Positions 1-11,600 of a DNA stretch of 64,000 nucleotides are shown in pieces. Origin of the DNA: JAWPMT01 sp965267435 (lineage in GTDB: Bacteria; Bacteroidota; Bacteroidia; Cytophagales; Cyclobacteriaceae); the NCBI GenBank assembly GCA_965267435.1, contig OZ253960.1, forward strand, positions 4,154,001 through 4,218,000. Direction: 5' to 3'. Made by a program: the position numbers and the translations under genes. The notes beneath the pieces were generated by a model, which saw only the letters and a list, made by a program, of their open reading frames with translations, did not search any database and was not told where the DNA came from. Each line of letters starts with the position of its first letter. Within the stretch, counting starts at the first letter, position 1.

Positions 1-3000
1 AAAAAGGGCTGGAAGATCTTGTCGCGGATGTCCGGGGGGATACCGGGGCCGTTGTCGGAGATCGTAATGGTTATTGAGTTATTAAGTTTTTGAGTTTTTA
101 GGTTTACCGTCGGACCCTCGACCTCCGACACCGCGGAAAATGCATTATTCAGCAGGTTGAGGAGGACGCGGCCGATGTCCTGGGGGACGATACTGACATT
201 GGGAAGACTGGAGTCGAAATCGGTTTTGATCTCGGCATTAAATGATGGGTCCTTCGCGCGCAAGCCGTGGTAGGCAAGGCGTATGTATTCGTCTGCCAGT
301 TCGTTGATGTTGGTGAGTTGCTTTTCGCCGTCGCTGCCTCGGGAATGAAGAAGCATGCTTTTAACAATCTCTTCGGCGCGCTTGCCATGATGGGTGATCT
401 TCGTCTCGTTAGTAATCAGGTCATTCGCAATCGCTTCCGCCTCTGCCAAATTACCCTTCTTCATTTCCTCAATCATTTCCTCAGCAAGGTCCTTGTTGAC
501 ATCGGAGAAGTTGTTGACGAAGTTGAGTGGGTTCTGAATCTCGTGAGCAATACCTGCGGTCAACTCACCAAGTGAGGCCATTTTTTCCGAGTGGATGAGT
601 TGGGTTTGGGTGGTCTTCAGCTCCTGATAGGCTTTTTCGACCTCCTTCGCCTGGGCCAGCCGTTCGTCTTTGATCTTATCTCTTTCGATGCGTATCGTTA
701 TTGCCCGCTGGACTCTGTAGAGGCCATAGCCTCCTGTCAGAATCATGATGAAATAAATAACATAGGCCCACCATGTCATCCACCAGGGAGGCAAGACAAT
801 GATAGTCAGGGAATCATCACCATCACTCCAGACACCATCCCAGTTTCTGGCGCGGACCAAAAACCTGTAAGACCCTGGATCTAGATTAGTATAAGTGGCC
901 ATGCCAATCGTTCCACCAGATCTCCAATCTTTATCAAAGCCATCCAACCGATATTCGAATCGGTTTGAGCCGGGATCGGCATAGTGGATGGCCGAAAACT
1001 CGAACGTGATCGAACGCTTGTAAGGGCCTACAATGAAGGTCTCCTTTGGGGAAGAATAGTCCGTTGTCAAGGAGATGACCTCATCATCGAAACTTAGCTG
1101 ATTGAAGATGACCGCTGGCGGATAGGGGTTTCCTGAGAGGTTGGATGGATCAAATACGTTGAGGCCTGCAGGACCGCCAAAGTAGATCTTCCCGCTCGGA
1201 CCTTTGTGGTTAATCCAGTGATAGAAAGAGCCACTCTGTAGTCCACGATCAGAGGAATAATGGAAGAAGGTCTTGTCATTTGGATGATATCGAACGATCC
1301 CCTGATCCGTGGCCAGCCAAATACGTCCCTCACTATCAGAGTTAATGGCTTTGACTTTCCAGTCGAAATCTGCCGTATCGTAGTTGAAGAAGAAGTCCCA
1401 GGATTTCAATTCATTGTCCAGGCTGCCAAAACCCTGATCACACAGAAACCAAACTTTTCCGGTCTCGTCCTCGTGGTGGATCATGAGTCGTTCTTTCTCA
1501 ATGGGTCCAAAGTCAATTTCCTCGACACTCATATCCTCAGTATTTACCGATAAAATCACTTGAGAGGTGCAAGCGACAATCAATCGGTCGTCACGTAGAA
1601 TCAGGTGCACTTGTTGAAGATCAGGCAGGTACTCCTGCCGGTCGATATTTCTCAGCGGATTCCTATCGACTCTCTCCGTCTCTGGGTCGAATTTGAAGAT
1701 CTTCCCAAAACCCGGAGACACCCACAGACTTCCCCTGGAATCCGTAGATATCCGGATCGCTGTATTGAAGGGGATAGAGGCCGTGTCCTCAGGGTCGTGC
1801 TTGAATATCACAACTCCGGAGTCGTCAGAACCAATCCTATTGAGTCCACCCGAGCCCGCGTTTTTATGGCCTGTTCCTGACCATATCGTGCCATCGTTCT
1901 GCGCAACCAAAGCCCAACTAAATGGGTGGGAGACAGTCGATGAAGGAGTTCGCCCGGGAGGCGTCTTACTAGATTCCCCAATACCAATGGTGTAGCTTTT
2001 GAACATGCGACGCTCGCGACCAATTCGGAGAAGGCCGTATTCGACATTACGAGTGCCTAACCACAAAGTCCCGTCTTCCTGCTCCAGGATGGATATTGGC
2101 TCACGAATCACCTCACCATCGGCATGGGTCATTAGCCCAAAATCATTTTGGTAGAAATCCAATGTGGTAAGGCCATAAGCGAACCGGGGCAACCACATAA
2201 TCCCCTGTCGGTCGATCATCATTCGGGCACCAAAAAATTGCTCATTGGCTGGTAGCGGAGTACTAGCATCAGAGGGGTCATGTTTGAAAAAAGAAACTTT
2301 TGCCGCTGATAAATCAATCCTCATTAGTTGTTGATCTGAGTGGATCCATAGGTAACCCTGATGATCAAATACTCCCTGGTATCCTGCAATCGACTCGGTT
2401 GTATTGGATGGTCTCCTAAAAACCCAATTGTCACTACCAAGTTTCTTTGTCGCCCAGCCAAACTCGTTGAGAATTAAGAGCGCGGAATCCATCAAGAAAA
2501 AGTCAGATAGCCAATCAGTCGCTGAAGCCGCTGTTGGATCAGGAGGGATCTCGTGGAATTCGAGATCACCTGTCTCATGAAGCACACCCACTTGAGTGGG
2601 ATGCTCATCAATATTGGGAGGTCTAACCACAAATGAGACCTTGCCAGAATGATAAGTCCGAAGAAAAAACATCGCCATGTTCTCCGTCTCGGGGATCGAC
2701 CGAAATGCCTGTCGCTCAGGATCGAACAGCATCAGGCCATTTCTCGTACCGACATAGACTTCGCCATTGGGGCCAGTGGCTATCTCTGCATAGCGATCCG
2801 TATTTATGTCATAAGCGTATAGGCTGTCATCCTCGAACTTGTAATGGTGTAAGTGACCACCGCCAGCAGACATCCAGACTCCCTCGCCGTCAGCCTGGAG
2901 ATGCCGGGCGTCAAGATTGATGACCTTCTTGTACTTTTTGCCGTCAAAACGATAAACTCCCTCCCAAGCGCCAATCCAAATGAAACCGTATGGGTCCTGG

Positions 3001-3155
3001 GTAACATCAGAGACTCTGAGGTCCGGCAGGCCGTCTTCAGATGTTACATTTCTGAATATCATCCGTTGGGCTTGGACAGTAAAAGCCCCGCAGAACACCA
3101 TAAGTAGTAGAACTCTTACAACAAAAAACCGCCATTGGTAAGAGTGGCTATTCAT
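1..3155 (-). CDS. Propeller-type sensor histidine kinase, 3' end outside window
   Basis: Membrane sensor kinase that presumably reads a periplasmic signal through a beta-propeller and autophosphorylates on histidine. An N-terminal signal segment (RVLLLMVFCGAFTVQA) is followed by two-component propeller repeats (for example DPYGFIWIGAWEGVYRFDG near residue 55). A Y_Y_Y domain follows at about 690-760 (YRLDGFDKDW), then one TM helix at about 788-812 and a coiled coil. The H-box GIAHEIQNPLNF places the phospho-acceptor near His871. The ATPase G1 box (SDNGPGIP) is present, and the frame is open to the window edge at KIFQPFF. The ATG at 3155 overlaps the TGA of the upstream TPR kinase by 4 bp (ATGA), so the two are probably translationally coupled. 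No HTH or receiver domain is visible before the edge. The catalytic core is very similar to the kinases at 3152 and 5607. Confidence 0.9.
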   Translation of the reverse strand, partial: MNSHSYQWRFFVVRVLLLMVFCGAFTVQAQRMIFRNVTSEDGLPDLRVSDVTQDPYGFIWIGAWEGVYRFDGKKYKKVINLDARHLQADGEGVWMSAGGGHLHHYKFEDDSLYAYDINTDRYAEIATGPNGEVYVGTRNGLMLFDPERQAFRSIPETENMAMFFLRTYHSGKVSFVVRPPNIDEHPTQVGVLHETGDLEFHEIPPDPTAASATDWLSDFFLMDSALLILNEFGWATKKLGSDNWVFRRPSNTTESIAGYQGVFDHQGYLWIHSDQQLMRIDLSAAKVSFFKHDPSDASTPLPANEQFFGARMMIDRQGIMWLPRFAYGLTTLDFYQNDFGLMTHADGEVIREPISILEQEDGTLWLGTRNVEYGLLRIGRERRMFKSYTIGIGESSKTPPGRTPSSTVSHPFSWALVAQNDGTIWSGTGHKNAGSGGLNRIGSDDSGVVIFKHDPEDTASIPFNTAIRISTDSRGSLWVSPGFGKIFKFDPETERVDRNPLRNIDRQEYLPDLQQVHLILRDDRLIVACTSQVILSVNTEDMSVEEIDFGPIEKERLMIHHEDETGKVWFLCDQGFGSLDNELKSWDFFFNYDTADFDWKVKAINSDSEGRIWLATDQGIVRYHPNDKTFFHYSSDRGLQSGSFYHWINHKGPSGKIYFGGPAGLNVFDPSNLSGNPYPPAVIFNQLSFDDEVISLTTDYSSPKETFIVGPYKRSITFEFSAIHYADPGSNRFEYRLDGFDKDWRSGGTIGMATYTNLDPGSYRFLVRARNWDGVWSDGDDSLTIIVLPPWWMTWWAYVIYFIMILTGGYGLYRVQRAITIRIERDKIKDERLAQAKEVEKAYQELKTTQTQLIHSEKMASLGELTAGIAHEIQNPLNFVNNFSDVNKDLAEEMIEEMKKGNLAEAEAIANDLITNETKITHHGKRAEEIVKSMLLHSRGSDGEKQLTNINELADEYIRLAYHGLRAKDPSFNAEIKTDFDSSLPNVSIVPQDIGRVLLNLLNNAFSAVSEVEGPTVNLKTQKLNNSITITISDNGPGIPPDIRDKIFQPF

Positions 3156-5206
3156 GTCGCGGAAGGTAGTCGAATGATGAACGTCGTACCCTCTCCCTCC
3201 TCTGTCTGCATTTCCAGTCTTCCCCCATGCCCCTTTGTCACGATATCGTAGCTCAGGCTCAGCCCCAGCCCCGTACCTTGACCAGTGGGCTTCGTCGTGA
3301 AAAAAGGTTGGAAAATCTTGTCTCGGATCTTGGAGGGTATACCCAGGCCATTGTCGGAAACAGAGATAGTTACTGAGTTATTCAGCTTTTGGGTTCCTAG
3401 AGTTACCGTCGGGCGCTCTACGCTCGTGACCGCGGCGAAGGCGTTGTTCAGCAGGTTGAGGAGCACGCGACCGATGTCCTGGGGTATGACGTGGACCTCG
3501 GGAAGTTGCTCATCGAAGTCAGTTTGAATGTCGGCATTGAAGGAGGCATCCTTCGCTCGCAGACCGTGGTAGGCAAGGCGCGCATACTCGTCCACCAGTT
3601 CGTTAAGGTTGGTCGGCACCTTTTGTCCATCACCTGCACGCGAATGCTGCAGCATGCTCTTCACAATTCCTTCAGCACGCTTGCCATGCAGCAGGACTTT
3701 CTTCTCATTTTGAAGCGTCCCCTTGATGATTATTTTGGCTTCCTCAGTGTCTCCTTTCTCCAGTTCCTCTTCCGCTTCCTCGAGGAGTTCGACATTGACT
3801 CCCGAAAAGTTGTTGACGAAGTTGAGCGGATTCTGGATCTCGTGGGCAATGCCGGCGGTCAGTTCGCCGAGCGACGCCATTTTCTCCGAATGAATGAGTT
3901 GCGTCTGGGCGTTTTTGAGCCTCTCATAGGCAATCTCAACTCTTCTCTTGGCTCTTTGCTTGTTGCGGCTATAGACGAAAAAGAAAATCACGGCCATGAC
4001 CAGCAGGCCGATCGTGCCCATAAAAACATTGAAGCGAACTTGACTCTCATACCTGTCTTGCGCAGTAGCCAGGGCCTGTTCCCGGATCTGATAGTCGTAG
4101 TCGGTGTAATCCAGCAAAGCCGTCTTACGACTTAATGCCAGAAGGCTATCCTTGAAGAAATGCGCCCACCGACTATAGTTGAGGGCTTCCTGGGGTTGAC
4201 TCTCCCGATAGAGGCTGGAGAGGAGCATGCTCGCCTCTATGGACTTTGAGTGAATCCCGCCCAGACCGGCCCACTCCAGGGCCCTGTGAGCATAGTCAAT
4301 GGCCAATTGCGGCTCACCGGTATCCCGATAGTACCGGGCCATCAGCAAGTTGTTTTTCGAGCGATGTGAGAGGTCCTCTGAGTAGTCAAATGCCTGGATA
4401 ATGTATTCGTAGGCATCTGCAGGATACCCGGCTTCCAGCAAAATCTCAGCCAACACCACGGAAGCAGGGCCCAGTAGCCAATCGGCGCCGATCTCAGTCG
4501 CTTCGGTGTACGCCATTCTTCCGTAGTGCCACGCAGTATCCATCTCCCCCATGGCCAAATAGGCATTGGCAATGCCCATGGAGCTTCGTACGGGCTGAAA
4601 TGGATCGGCGGACAGGTCCTGACTTCGTCGGTAACACTCGATGGCCTTTAGGTTTTCGCCGCTGTTGAGGTAGATCTTACCCATGGTTGACAGCATGGTC
4701 TGGAGTCCCTCTTCCAGTCTTTGGCCCTCCAGGCACAGTTGCATGGCTTTGGCATCGTTGCCCAACTCCAAATGCGCCAGCACCAGGTAGGTGATCGCCC
4801 AAATCTCCTCCTCCTTGTTTCCCGTCTCTCGGGAGAGCACCAATGCCTTGTTGCCATAGTAGACGGCGGAGTCCGGTCGTCGCTGCTTAAAAAAGTTGGC
4901 AAAATGATTCCAGACCTGGATCCTGGAGGAATCATCACGAGCCTCTTGCTTCATCGCCACCAGTTCCTCATAGACCTCCTGCTGCCTTTGGAGGCTGGCA
5001 CTATCGACGTCCTGGATGATCAGTTGGCCCAGTACTGAATGGGTGAGAAGGAGGAGCGATAAAGCTAAGGCGAGGCGAGATCCTCCGAGGTTCCTAAGGG
5101 CGCGAATCCTCCCTCTCCCCCCCTCAAAGAGGGGGAAAAGAATTTGTGGCTCGAAACACATTTCCCCCTCTTTCAGGGGGATCAAGGGGGAGGCGCTACT
5201 TCTCAT
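3152..5206 (-). CDS. TPR-containing sensor histidine kinase
   Basis: Histidine kinase with a periplasmic helical-repeat sensor. TPR-like repeats span about residues 60-370 (for example YLNSGENLKAIECYRRSQDL). One TM helix lies near 390-412 (FMGTIGLLVMAVIFFFVYS), followed by a coiled coil, an H-box GIAHEIQNPLNF with His455, an N-box, and a GTGLGLSLSYD G2 box. The start is uncertain. The ATG at 5206 overlaps the DUF559 stop by 11 bp, but the first 40 residues are translated from a G/C-run repeat (5109-5193). The credible signal peptide (RLALALSLLLLTHSVLGQ) begins only around residue 44, and I see no ATG, GTG or TTG directly before it. The other in-frame ATG, at 5161, also lies inside the repeat. 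The gene ends in a 4-bp overlap with the propeller kinase. The repeat has probably replaced the native start region. Confidence 0.88.
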   Translation of the reverse strand: MRSSASPLIPLKEGEMCFEPQILFPLFEGGRGRIRALRNLGGSRLALALSLLLLTHSVLGQLIIQDVDSASLQRQQEVYEELVAMKQEARDDSSRIQVWNHFANFFKQRRPDSAVYYGNKALVLSRETGNKEEEIWAITYLVLAHLELGNDAKAMQLCLEGQRLEEGLQTMLSTMGKIYLNSGENLKAIECYRRSQDLSADPFQPVRSSMGIANAYLAMGEMDTAWHYGRMAYTEATEIGADWLLGPASVVLAEILLEAGYPADAYEYIIQAFDYSEDLSHRSKNNLLMARYYRDTGEPQLAIDYAHRALEWAGLGGIHSKSIEASMLLSSLYRESQPQEALNYSRWAHFFKDSLLALSRKTALLDYTDYDYQIREQALATAQDRYESQVRFNVFMGTIGLLVMAVIFFFVYSRNKQRAKRRVEIAYERLKNAQTQLIHSEKMASLGELTAGIAHEIQNPLNFVNNFSGVNVELLEEAEEELEKGDTEEAKIIIKGTLQNEKKVLLHGKRAEGIVKSMLQHSRAGDGQKVPTNLNELVDEYARLAYHGLRAKDASFNADIQTDFDEQLPEVHVIPQDIGRVLLNLLNNAFAAVTSVERPTVTLGTQKLNNSVTISVSDNGLGIPSKIRDKIFQPFFTTKPTGQGTGLGLSLSYDIVTKGHGGRLEMQTEEGEGTTFIIRLPSAT
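5109..5193. repeat. Paired G/C-run palindromic repeat (REP/BIME-like)
   Basis: Two arms face each other across about 20 bp: a C-run, CTCAAAGAG and G-run at 5113-5140, then TTTCCCCCTCTTTCAGGGGG at 5160-5180 extending into a further G-run. The second arm is nearly the reverse complement of the first. Related single arms lie at 15349-15378 and 15866-15894. The element falls across the 5' end of the TPR kinase, directly downstream of the DUF559 gene. The layout resembles bacterial interspersed palindromic elements; no transposase is present. Confidence 0.6.
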
Positions 5207-5582
5207 GTGCTTCTATCCAAGATTCAATTTGCGATCTAACATTATTGATATGTTTCAAGACATCCTCATCATCAAAACGTAAAACAGTAAAACCGGCAGC
5301 TTCAAGTGCCTTCTGTCTAATTTCATCAGCAGCGGCCACCTTCGGATGTGCGTGAGAATCACCATCCACTTCGATGATTAGCATCAATTCCTTGCACATG
5401 AAGTCTGCAATGTAGTTCAACACTGGTCGTTGCCGTCTAAAGCCATATCCTTTCATTCCTTTGGCACGCAGGGCATACTTCCACAGACACGCTTCCGCCT
5501 TTGTCGCTGCGTTTCGATTCTCTCTGGCATAATCTTTCAGGCCGGTATTGTACGCGTAAAGGTTATCTTGATTTGCTTTCAT
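5196..5582 (-). CDS. DUF559 endonuclease-like protein
   Basis: Small (128 aa) protein of the DUF559 family, which has a restriction-endonuclease/Vsr-like fold. Typical family motifs are visible: N-terminal ATKAEACLWKYALRAKGMKG, then the core FRRQRPVLNYIADFMC with the presumed catalytic Asp, LIIEVDGDSH with the Glu-x-Asp pair, and C-terminal GFTVLRFDDEDVL. Length is normal for the family and the motifs look intact. The ATG at 5582 lies 24 nt beyond the stop of the giant kinase, and the gene ends inside the ATG region of the TPR kinase, so all may be co-transcribed. A palindromic repeat lies directly downstream. The substrate is unknown; nuclease activity is inferred from the fold. Confidence 0.85.
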   Translation of the reverse strand: MKANQDNLYAYNTGLKDYARENRNAATKAEACLWKYALRAKGMKGYGFRRQRPVLNYIADFMCKELMLIIEVDGDSHAHPKVAAADEIRQKALEAAGFTVLRFDDEDVLKHINNVRSQIESWIEAHEK

Positions 5583-5606
5583 CCATTGATCCCTTTAATC
5601 CGTGTT

Positions 5607-8600
5607 CTAAACAATTGGCAATTGAATCCGAAACTCTGTACCGTCACCTACCGACGTCTCCATCTCCAGTGTGCCGCCATGTCCCTTGGTCACGATATCA
5701 TAACTCAGCGACAATCCCAATCCGGTCCCTGACCCCGTCGGCTTAGTGGTAAAGAACGGCTGGAAGATCTTTTCCCGAATATCGTCCGGCACGCCAGGGC
5801 CATTGTCTTTGACCCGTATTTCTATCCCACTCCTCACCTTGCTTGTGAACACCTCCACCGTAGGCACATAGCCGTTGCCATCTGCTTCCCGCCTCTCCGA
5901 TACAGCGCTGAAGGCATTGTTGATTAAGTTAAGCAGGACGCGGCCAATGTCCTGGGGTACGACTTGTATCTCCGGCAGGTCCTCGGCGAGATGCGCCTTG
6001 AACTCGGCATTGAACGATTTGTCCTTTGCCCTAAGCCCGTGATAGCTAAGGCGTAGGTACTCATCAGCGATCGCATTGATATCCGCAGGCCTTTTCTCTC
6101 CATCTCCCGCACGGGAATGCTGAAGCATGCTCTTGACTATCTCTTCAGCTCGCTTACCATGAAAAAGGATCTTTTCCTCATTGCCAAAAACATCCTGCAG
6201 GATCGCCTCCACTTCCTCGATATTGCCTTCCTTCAGTTCCTCCCGCAGGTCATCGATAAGTTCTTTGTTGAGGTCGGAGAAGTTGTTCACGAAATTCAGT
6301 GGATTCTGGATCTCATGAGCAATGCCTGCTGTCAGTTCACCCAATGACGCCATCTTTTCCGCATGCACCAATTGTGACTGTGTAGACTGAAGGTCGTTCA
6401 AGGCACTCTCGACGCGTAGTTTGGCCTCTTCCAACTGCGTGAAGTCTTCATATCGTGCATAGGCTACGGAAAAAGTCTGTGCCAACAGCTTGACGAGCTC
6501 GATTTGGTCCGGATCCAAATGATCGGTATTACCGACGTACAGCATCCCCTGCTTAAAAGGCACAAGATGTAGCACAAGGCGTTCTGGTGCTGGCTCTCCG
6601 TGTTGGTACCGATCGGGATCCTCGAGCAATTTATCGTCCAACAAGGCCGTCATATTGGCAATGAACTGCTTCTGATCCCACTCCGTGACATACACTTCCT
6701 GTCTTCGCCAATTCTCCACCGACGCCTGTGCCAGCGGATTGGCATCAAACGTCACATCGATAGCTGCGAGGGACTCACCCTGGGGAGTAGTCAAATAGGT
6801 ATGAGCGATCCGATGCACTTCATCCATGATGAAAATGCCGCACCTAAAAAATGGCACACCCAGATTGATCAGTTCCTTCCACATAAGTGGCGTGATTCGC
6901 TCCAGATCCTTCGGCGTACGCATGGAAGTAATTTCTGCGCGGATACGATCGGTGACCGATTGGCGGATGGCCAGTTTGGCTTGTTCCTCCGCCTTCTGGA
7001 GATCCAGAAATCGAATATAGGCTTGCTCGAAAGTGCTCCTGAATCGCAATAGAATCCGTTCCTGGTCACGGTCCATCTCATGATCGGCGATGACCAGGAT
7101 GTAGCCATGCGAAAAATTGGCAGTATAAAAGATGGTGGGATCCGGCATGGCCACAACTGCGAGGTCCTCTTCCTCGTTCCGCTGATCTAGTGGAAATACG
7201 ATCTGCAAATGATGTGCTAGCTGCGCTCCACCGACCTCATACTTGAAAATTGGAACCTGTTCTTTCCAGGCCTTATAGCGATCATCCAATACTGGATCAC
7301 CTGTTAGCAGCGCGTCGAATTGTACGAGAAAATCTCTTTGCGTCTGAGCAAACCAGCACCTGGTCACTTCCGCAGCCTCATCGGGGATCAAGTAGCCACA
7401 CGTTAAAAAGGCCTCCAGATCCAGCTTTTCAAACTCCCGAAACATGAGCGTCGCTACCTCGATAAGCTCGCTACTATCATGCATCGCCATCGACCGAGCG
7501 CGGACACGCTCCAGCGCTGCCTCGATTTGGGCATCGCGTGCCTGCGCCTCCGCCTGCTCTATATCCCGAAATCGCGTATATGACTGCTCGAATACTTGCC
7601 CAAAGCGCAGCATGATATTCGTATGCTCTTCTGGCAATGGATCATGGCTGCCGGAGAGGAACACAGAATACTTGTTGAAGCAATTGGTGAGAAATACCTT
7701 TCCCGGGCTTTGCATGGCAGTCTTTACTGCCTCAGGAAGACCTGACAGCCTCGTTTGACTAAAAATCTGTCGATGCCAGGTTCGTTTTTCCTCCCCTTCG
7801 AGGGTATAGAGCCACGGACACAATTGTTGATCATACGCTTCCCAGTATTTTCGATAGAGTTCATGGTCTTGCTCAGGCATGTGAAAGCAAGTAGCCGTAT
7901 TATTGGACTCGGGATTGGTGATCCACCAATCGACCGAGCGGTCCTTTTCATTGAAAATCCAGATGATCACACGGGCGAGGTCCATGCCCATTTTCGTGAG
8001 CTCATCAAAGGTGATCTGCAGAATGTCTACCAGTTCATCGGAGGATTGCATCCCCATGGACCGTGAACGGACGCGTTCCAATGCCGCTTCGATCTGGGCC
8101 TCGCGTGCCTGGGCTTCGGCTTTCTGTAAATCTACAAAACGGGTGTAGGTGAGGTCCACCACTGAACCAAATTGCTTAAGGATCTCAATTTGGTCGTCTG
8201 AAAATTTCCGATCACTGGCCACTTCCAGCATGCCATGTTTAATTGAAACATGTGACAGATGGACCTGTTTCATTCCTATCGCTACATCCATATATTCTTT
8301 GGGTGCATCCTTATACTCTGATTCCCTAAGTAATATTTTCCAGTATGATTGAAACTCCCTTCCTTTTAGGTGATAGTAGTGAAATTGATTTGATCGATCC
8401 CAATAGTGGAGTCTCTGAACGATTTTTTGATCCAAATAAGGAACGGTAAACTTAGGAGGCATCTCAATTCCACTCAGACCTGATCCCCAAAATGTTATAT
8501 CCCTGGTTTCCTCATCTTCGATGCCAATATTTGTATCAATTATTTTCAATCCAAGACCGGTAAGCTGTTGGTAAATAATAGCTATGACTTCTTTGAGTTC

Positions 8601-11600
8601 TTCACTGTGATGGAGGGCCATTGCTCTTGCTCGTACTCTTTCCAGGGCCGCTTCGATCTGGGCTTCCCGCGCCTGTGCTTCCGCCTTTTGCAAGTCAAGA
8701 AATCGAGTATAGGTTTGTTCAAATACTTTGGCGAAGCGACTCAGCGTGCCCAGTGATTCTTCGGGAATCGAGTCCGAGAGACAGTCAATTACTAAAGTCC
8801 CTTGCGAAAACCATGCATCGTAGACCCACCAACTTTTGGGCGGGTTCGACGTCAGTCGTTGGGTGAGGATCATTTCACGGAATACCGGATGCGCTGAGAG
8901 CAAGGCGATGGTGTCGGCAATATCCTGTGGACTCAACTCAACAGCAGAAAGTTGCTCGCTGCGGGACTGAGGTGGCTTTGCCCGCCATTTGTCAAAGGTT
9001 GCTTTGGCCGGTGGAAAAGCACTTAGGGACAGTTCCAAACTTTGGGTGATAGGCGTACCTCCTGGCTCGGTCACCCACAAGTCCGCGGTCTCATTCTCCT
9101 CATCATAGATGGTGAAATGAAAGCCATCGGATTCCTTCACAATCCCCAGTGCACGCAATTCGCCGTAACAAACACCGGCTACCTCCGCCAACTCGTTACT
9201 ATGGTGCATACCCATTGTTCGGGAACGCACTCTTTCCAGCGAAGCTTCGATTTGCGCTTCCCGGGCTTGTTCTTCCGCTCTGCGGAGATCAAGGAATCGG
9301 ATATAAAACTGGTCGAAGACCTCCGCAAATCGCCTGAGTATCCGCTTGTCCTCCTCGGGAAACTCATCCACATCAAAAGCCCCAAGCTGAAGACCGGTCT
9401 TCTTTTTAAAGACCTCATACACGGTCAGGAAGCGTCCCTCTGCAATCCGTTTCTTTTTCCCTTCCGGGAGCATCTGCAAGTCTGTCTCCCTGAAGGCAAG
9501 GTCGTAGTACTTGTCCTTGATCTCTTTGTCGACACTGAAGAAAAATTCTTCTTCGCCAGCCTTGCGGGCCTCTACCAGGTCCTTCACAAATCCAAACCCC
9601 AGATCTTCAATCACTACTTCACTGCCATAGGGAGCGTACTCATTGGCTACCCAGCAATGGATATGATCACTATCTTCTTTGAATATTTCTACCTGGACCG
9701 AATCTGTCGATATACCCAGCTGGCTCATCTGCTCATAGACAAGGACGATCACATCCTGCAATTCTTCGCTTTTGTGCATCGCCATTGAGCGCGCTCGTAC
9801 GCGCTCCAACGCGGCTTCGATCTGCGCTTCCCGGGCCTGGGCTTCAGCTTTCTGAAGGTCCAGGAAGCGCGTGTACGTTTGTTCGAAAACTTTCGAAATG
9901 CGACGGAGGATGGCGTTCTCCTCGTCGGAATAAGGCTCACCCTGATAGTTCGCCATACCCACGACGGCGTGCTCAAATAGGGCAAAAGAGATGGCAACGC
10001 CTTTGGAATTGTAGATATAGTCCTTGCGCTTCTTATCGACAGTGACCCCACTGAGGTGCTTGAAAAAATGATCGAAGAAGCTGTCCTTTTCCTTCCTGGT
10101 CATCTCCAGTGTGAAGAATGACTCCCCTCTTTGTCTGGCCTCCTCCTGCCTATTGAACAGCGGATTGTCGATGTAGGGAAATGTAGAGTAGGGATAGGTC
10201 AGGCCCTCGCCCGTTGAAATCCAGAGGTTGAGATCCTTTCCCTCATTGAAGACATTGATAAAGCACGAGTCCAGCCTAATATTAAGCTCTTGAAACTGCT
10301 GGAAAACCACCAAGATCACGTCGTTCAGTCCTGATGTCTCGTGCATGGCCATCGACTTGGCACGTACTCTCTCCAGTGCCAACTCGATCTCTGCCTCACG
10401 GGCCTGAGTTTCTGCTTTTTGAAGGTCTTGAAACCTCCTGTAAGCAATATCAAAAGTATTGGCAGCCCTGATCAGTAGCTGCTTGGCTTCATGGGTGGGA
10501 GGATCATAACTAATGACGGATAAAAAACCTCCGGAAAAGCAGGCAAAATAATAATACAATTCATCAGGAACCTGTAATGTATCTACACGGTCATATTCCA
10601 CCGTCCTAGGGGAGACTTTGGCTAGCATTGCATACCATTCCTCTAGCATGGCTTTTTCAGCATGAATGCCAAAAGTGTCAATCCCAGCCTCATATTGGCT
10701 GATCACTTTGCGTGACCATGCTGTTTCCTTCCATGGTACAATGGCTACATCATGCACCAATTTTTTATTGGTTGCATTTGGCATTTTAAAGGAATAATAG
10801 GCTACATAGGTATCAGATCCCTTCTCATATAATTGCACAATACAAGATTCAAGCTCCTTTTGACCTAACAAAGCCATTTGTTCTCTCAATACTTCCGCTA
10901 CTCTGGACAGACCATCGGAGGAATGCATGGCCATTGCTGCCGAACGTATTCTCTCCAAGGCTGTTTGTATTCTCGCCTCATAAGCCTGTTCCTCAGCTTT
11001 TTGGAGGTCGAGGAATCGGGTGTAGGTTTGTTCGAACACCTTGCCAAACCGAGCGATCAGCATTTGGTCCTCTTCCGAGTAGATATATTCACGAAAATTG
11101 AAGATGAAGAATCCCGTATTTTTCAAAACGGACATCACCCGGTTAAATCCATCCGCCTGCAATATTCGTTTTTGTCTGTCCCCGGAAATGACATCTTTCA
11201 TCACTGTATTCTCCAGTGTATGCTGATAATAAGTCCGGATCACCTCTTTCGACAGGCTATCTGTAAAAAGTTGTTCATTCGATTCCCTGGCCGTTTTCAC
11301 CCGGTTCATTACCGGATGATCGATATAAGGAATATATAATTCCAGAGGGTAGGTGTGTTCCGGTGTAGCCGACCAAATCCTGAAATCGCCGGAATCATCT
11401 TCAAAAACGTCAATACCACAACCATCCATCACCAGATTGAGATTTCTCAGCTGTCCAAATGTTATCTCAATTACATCGACCAATTCCTCGCTTTTTTGCA
11501 TGGCCAATGATCGTGACCTCACCCGTTCGAGTGCCGCTTCCATCTGGGCTTCACGGGCCTGCGCTTCGGCTTGCTGGAGATCCAGGAAGCGGGTGTAGGT

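Noticed and set aside
3491..4135. A 214-residue plus-strand open frame opposite the TPR kinase
   Set aside because: It is an antisense shadow of conserved kinase codons; similar shadows appear opposite the other kinases at matching places.
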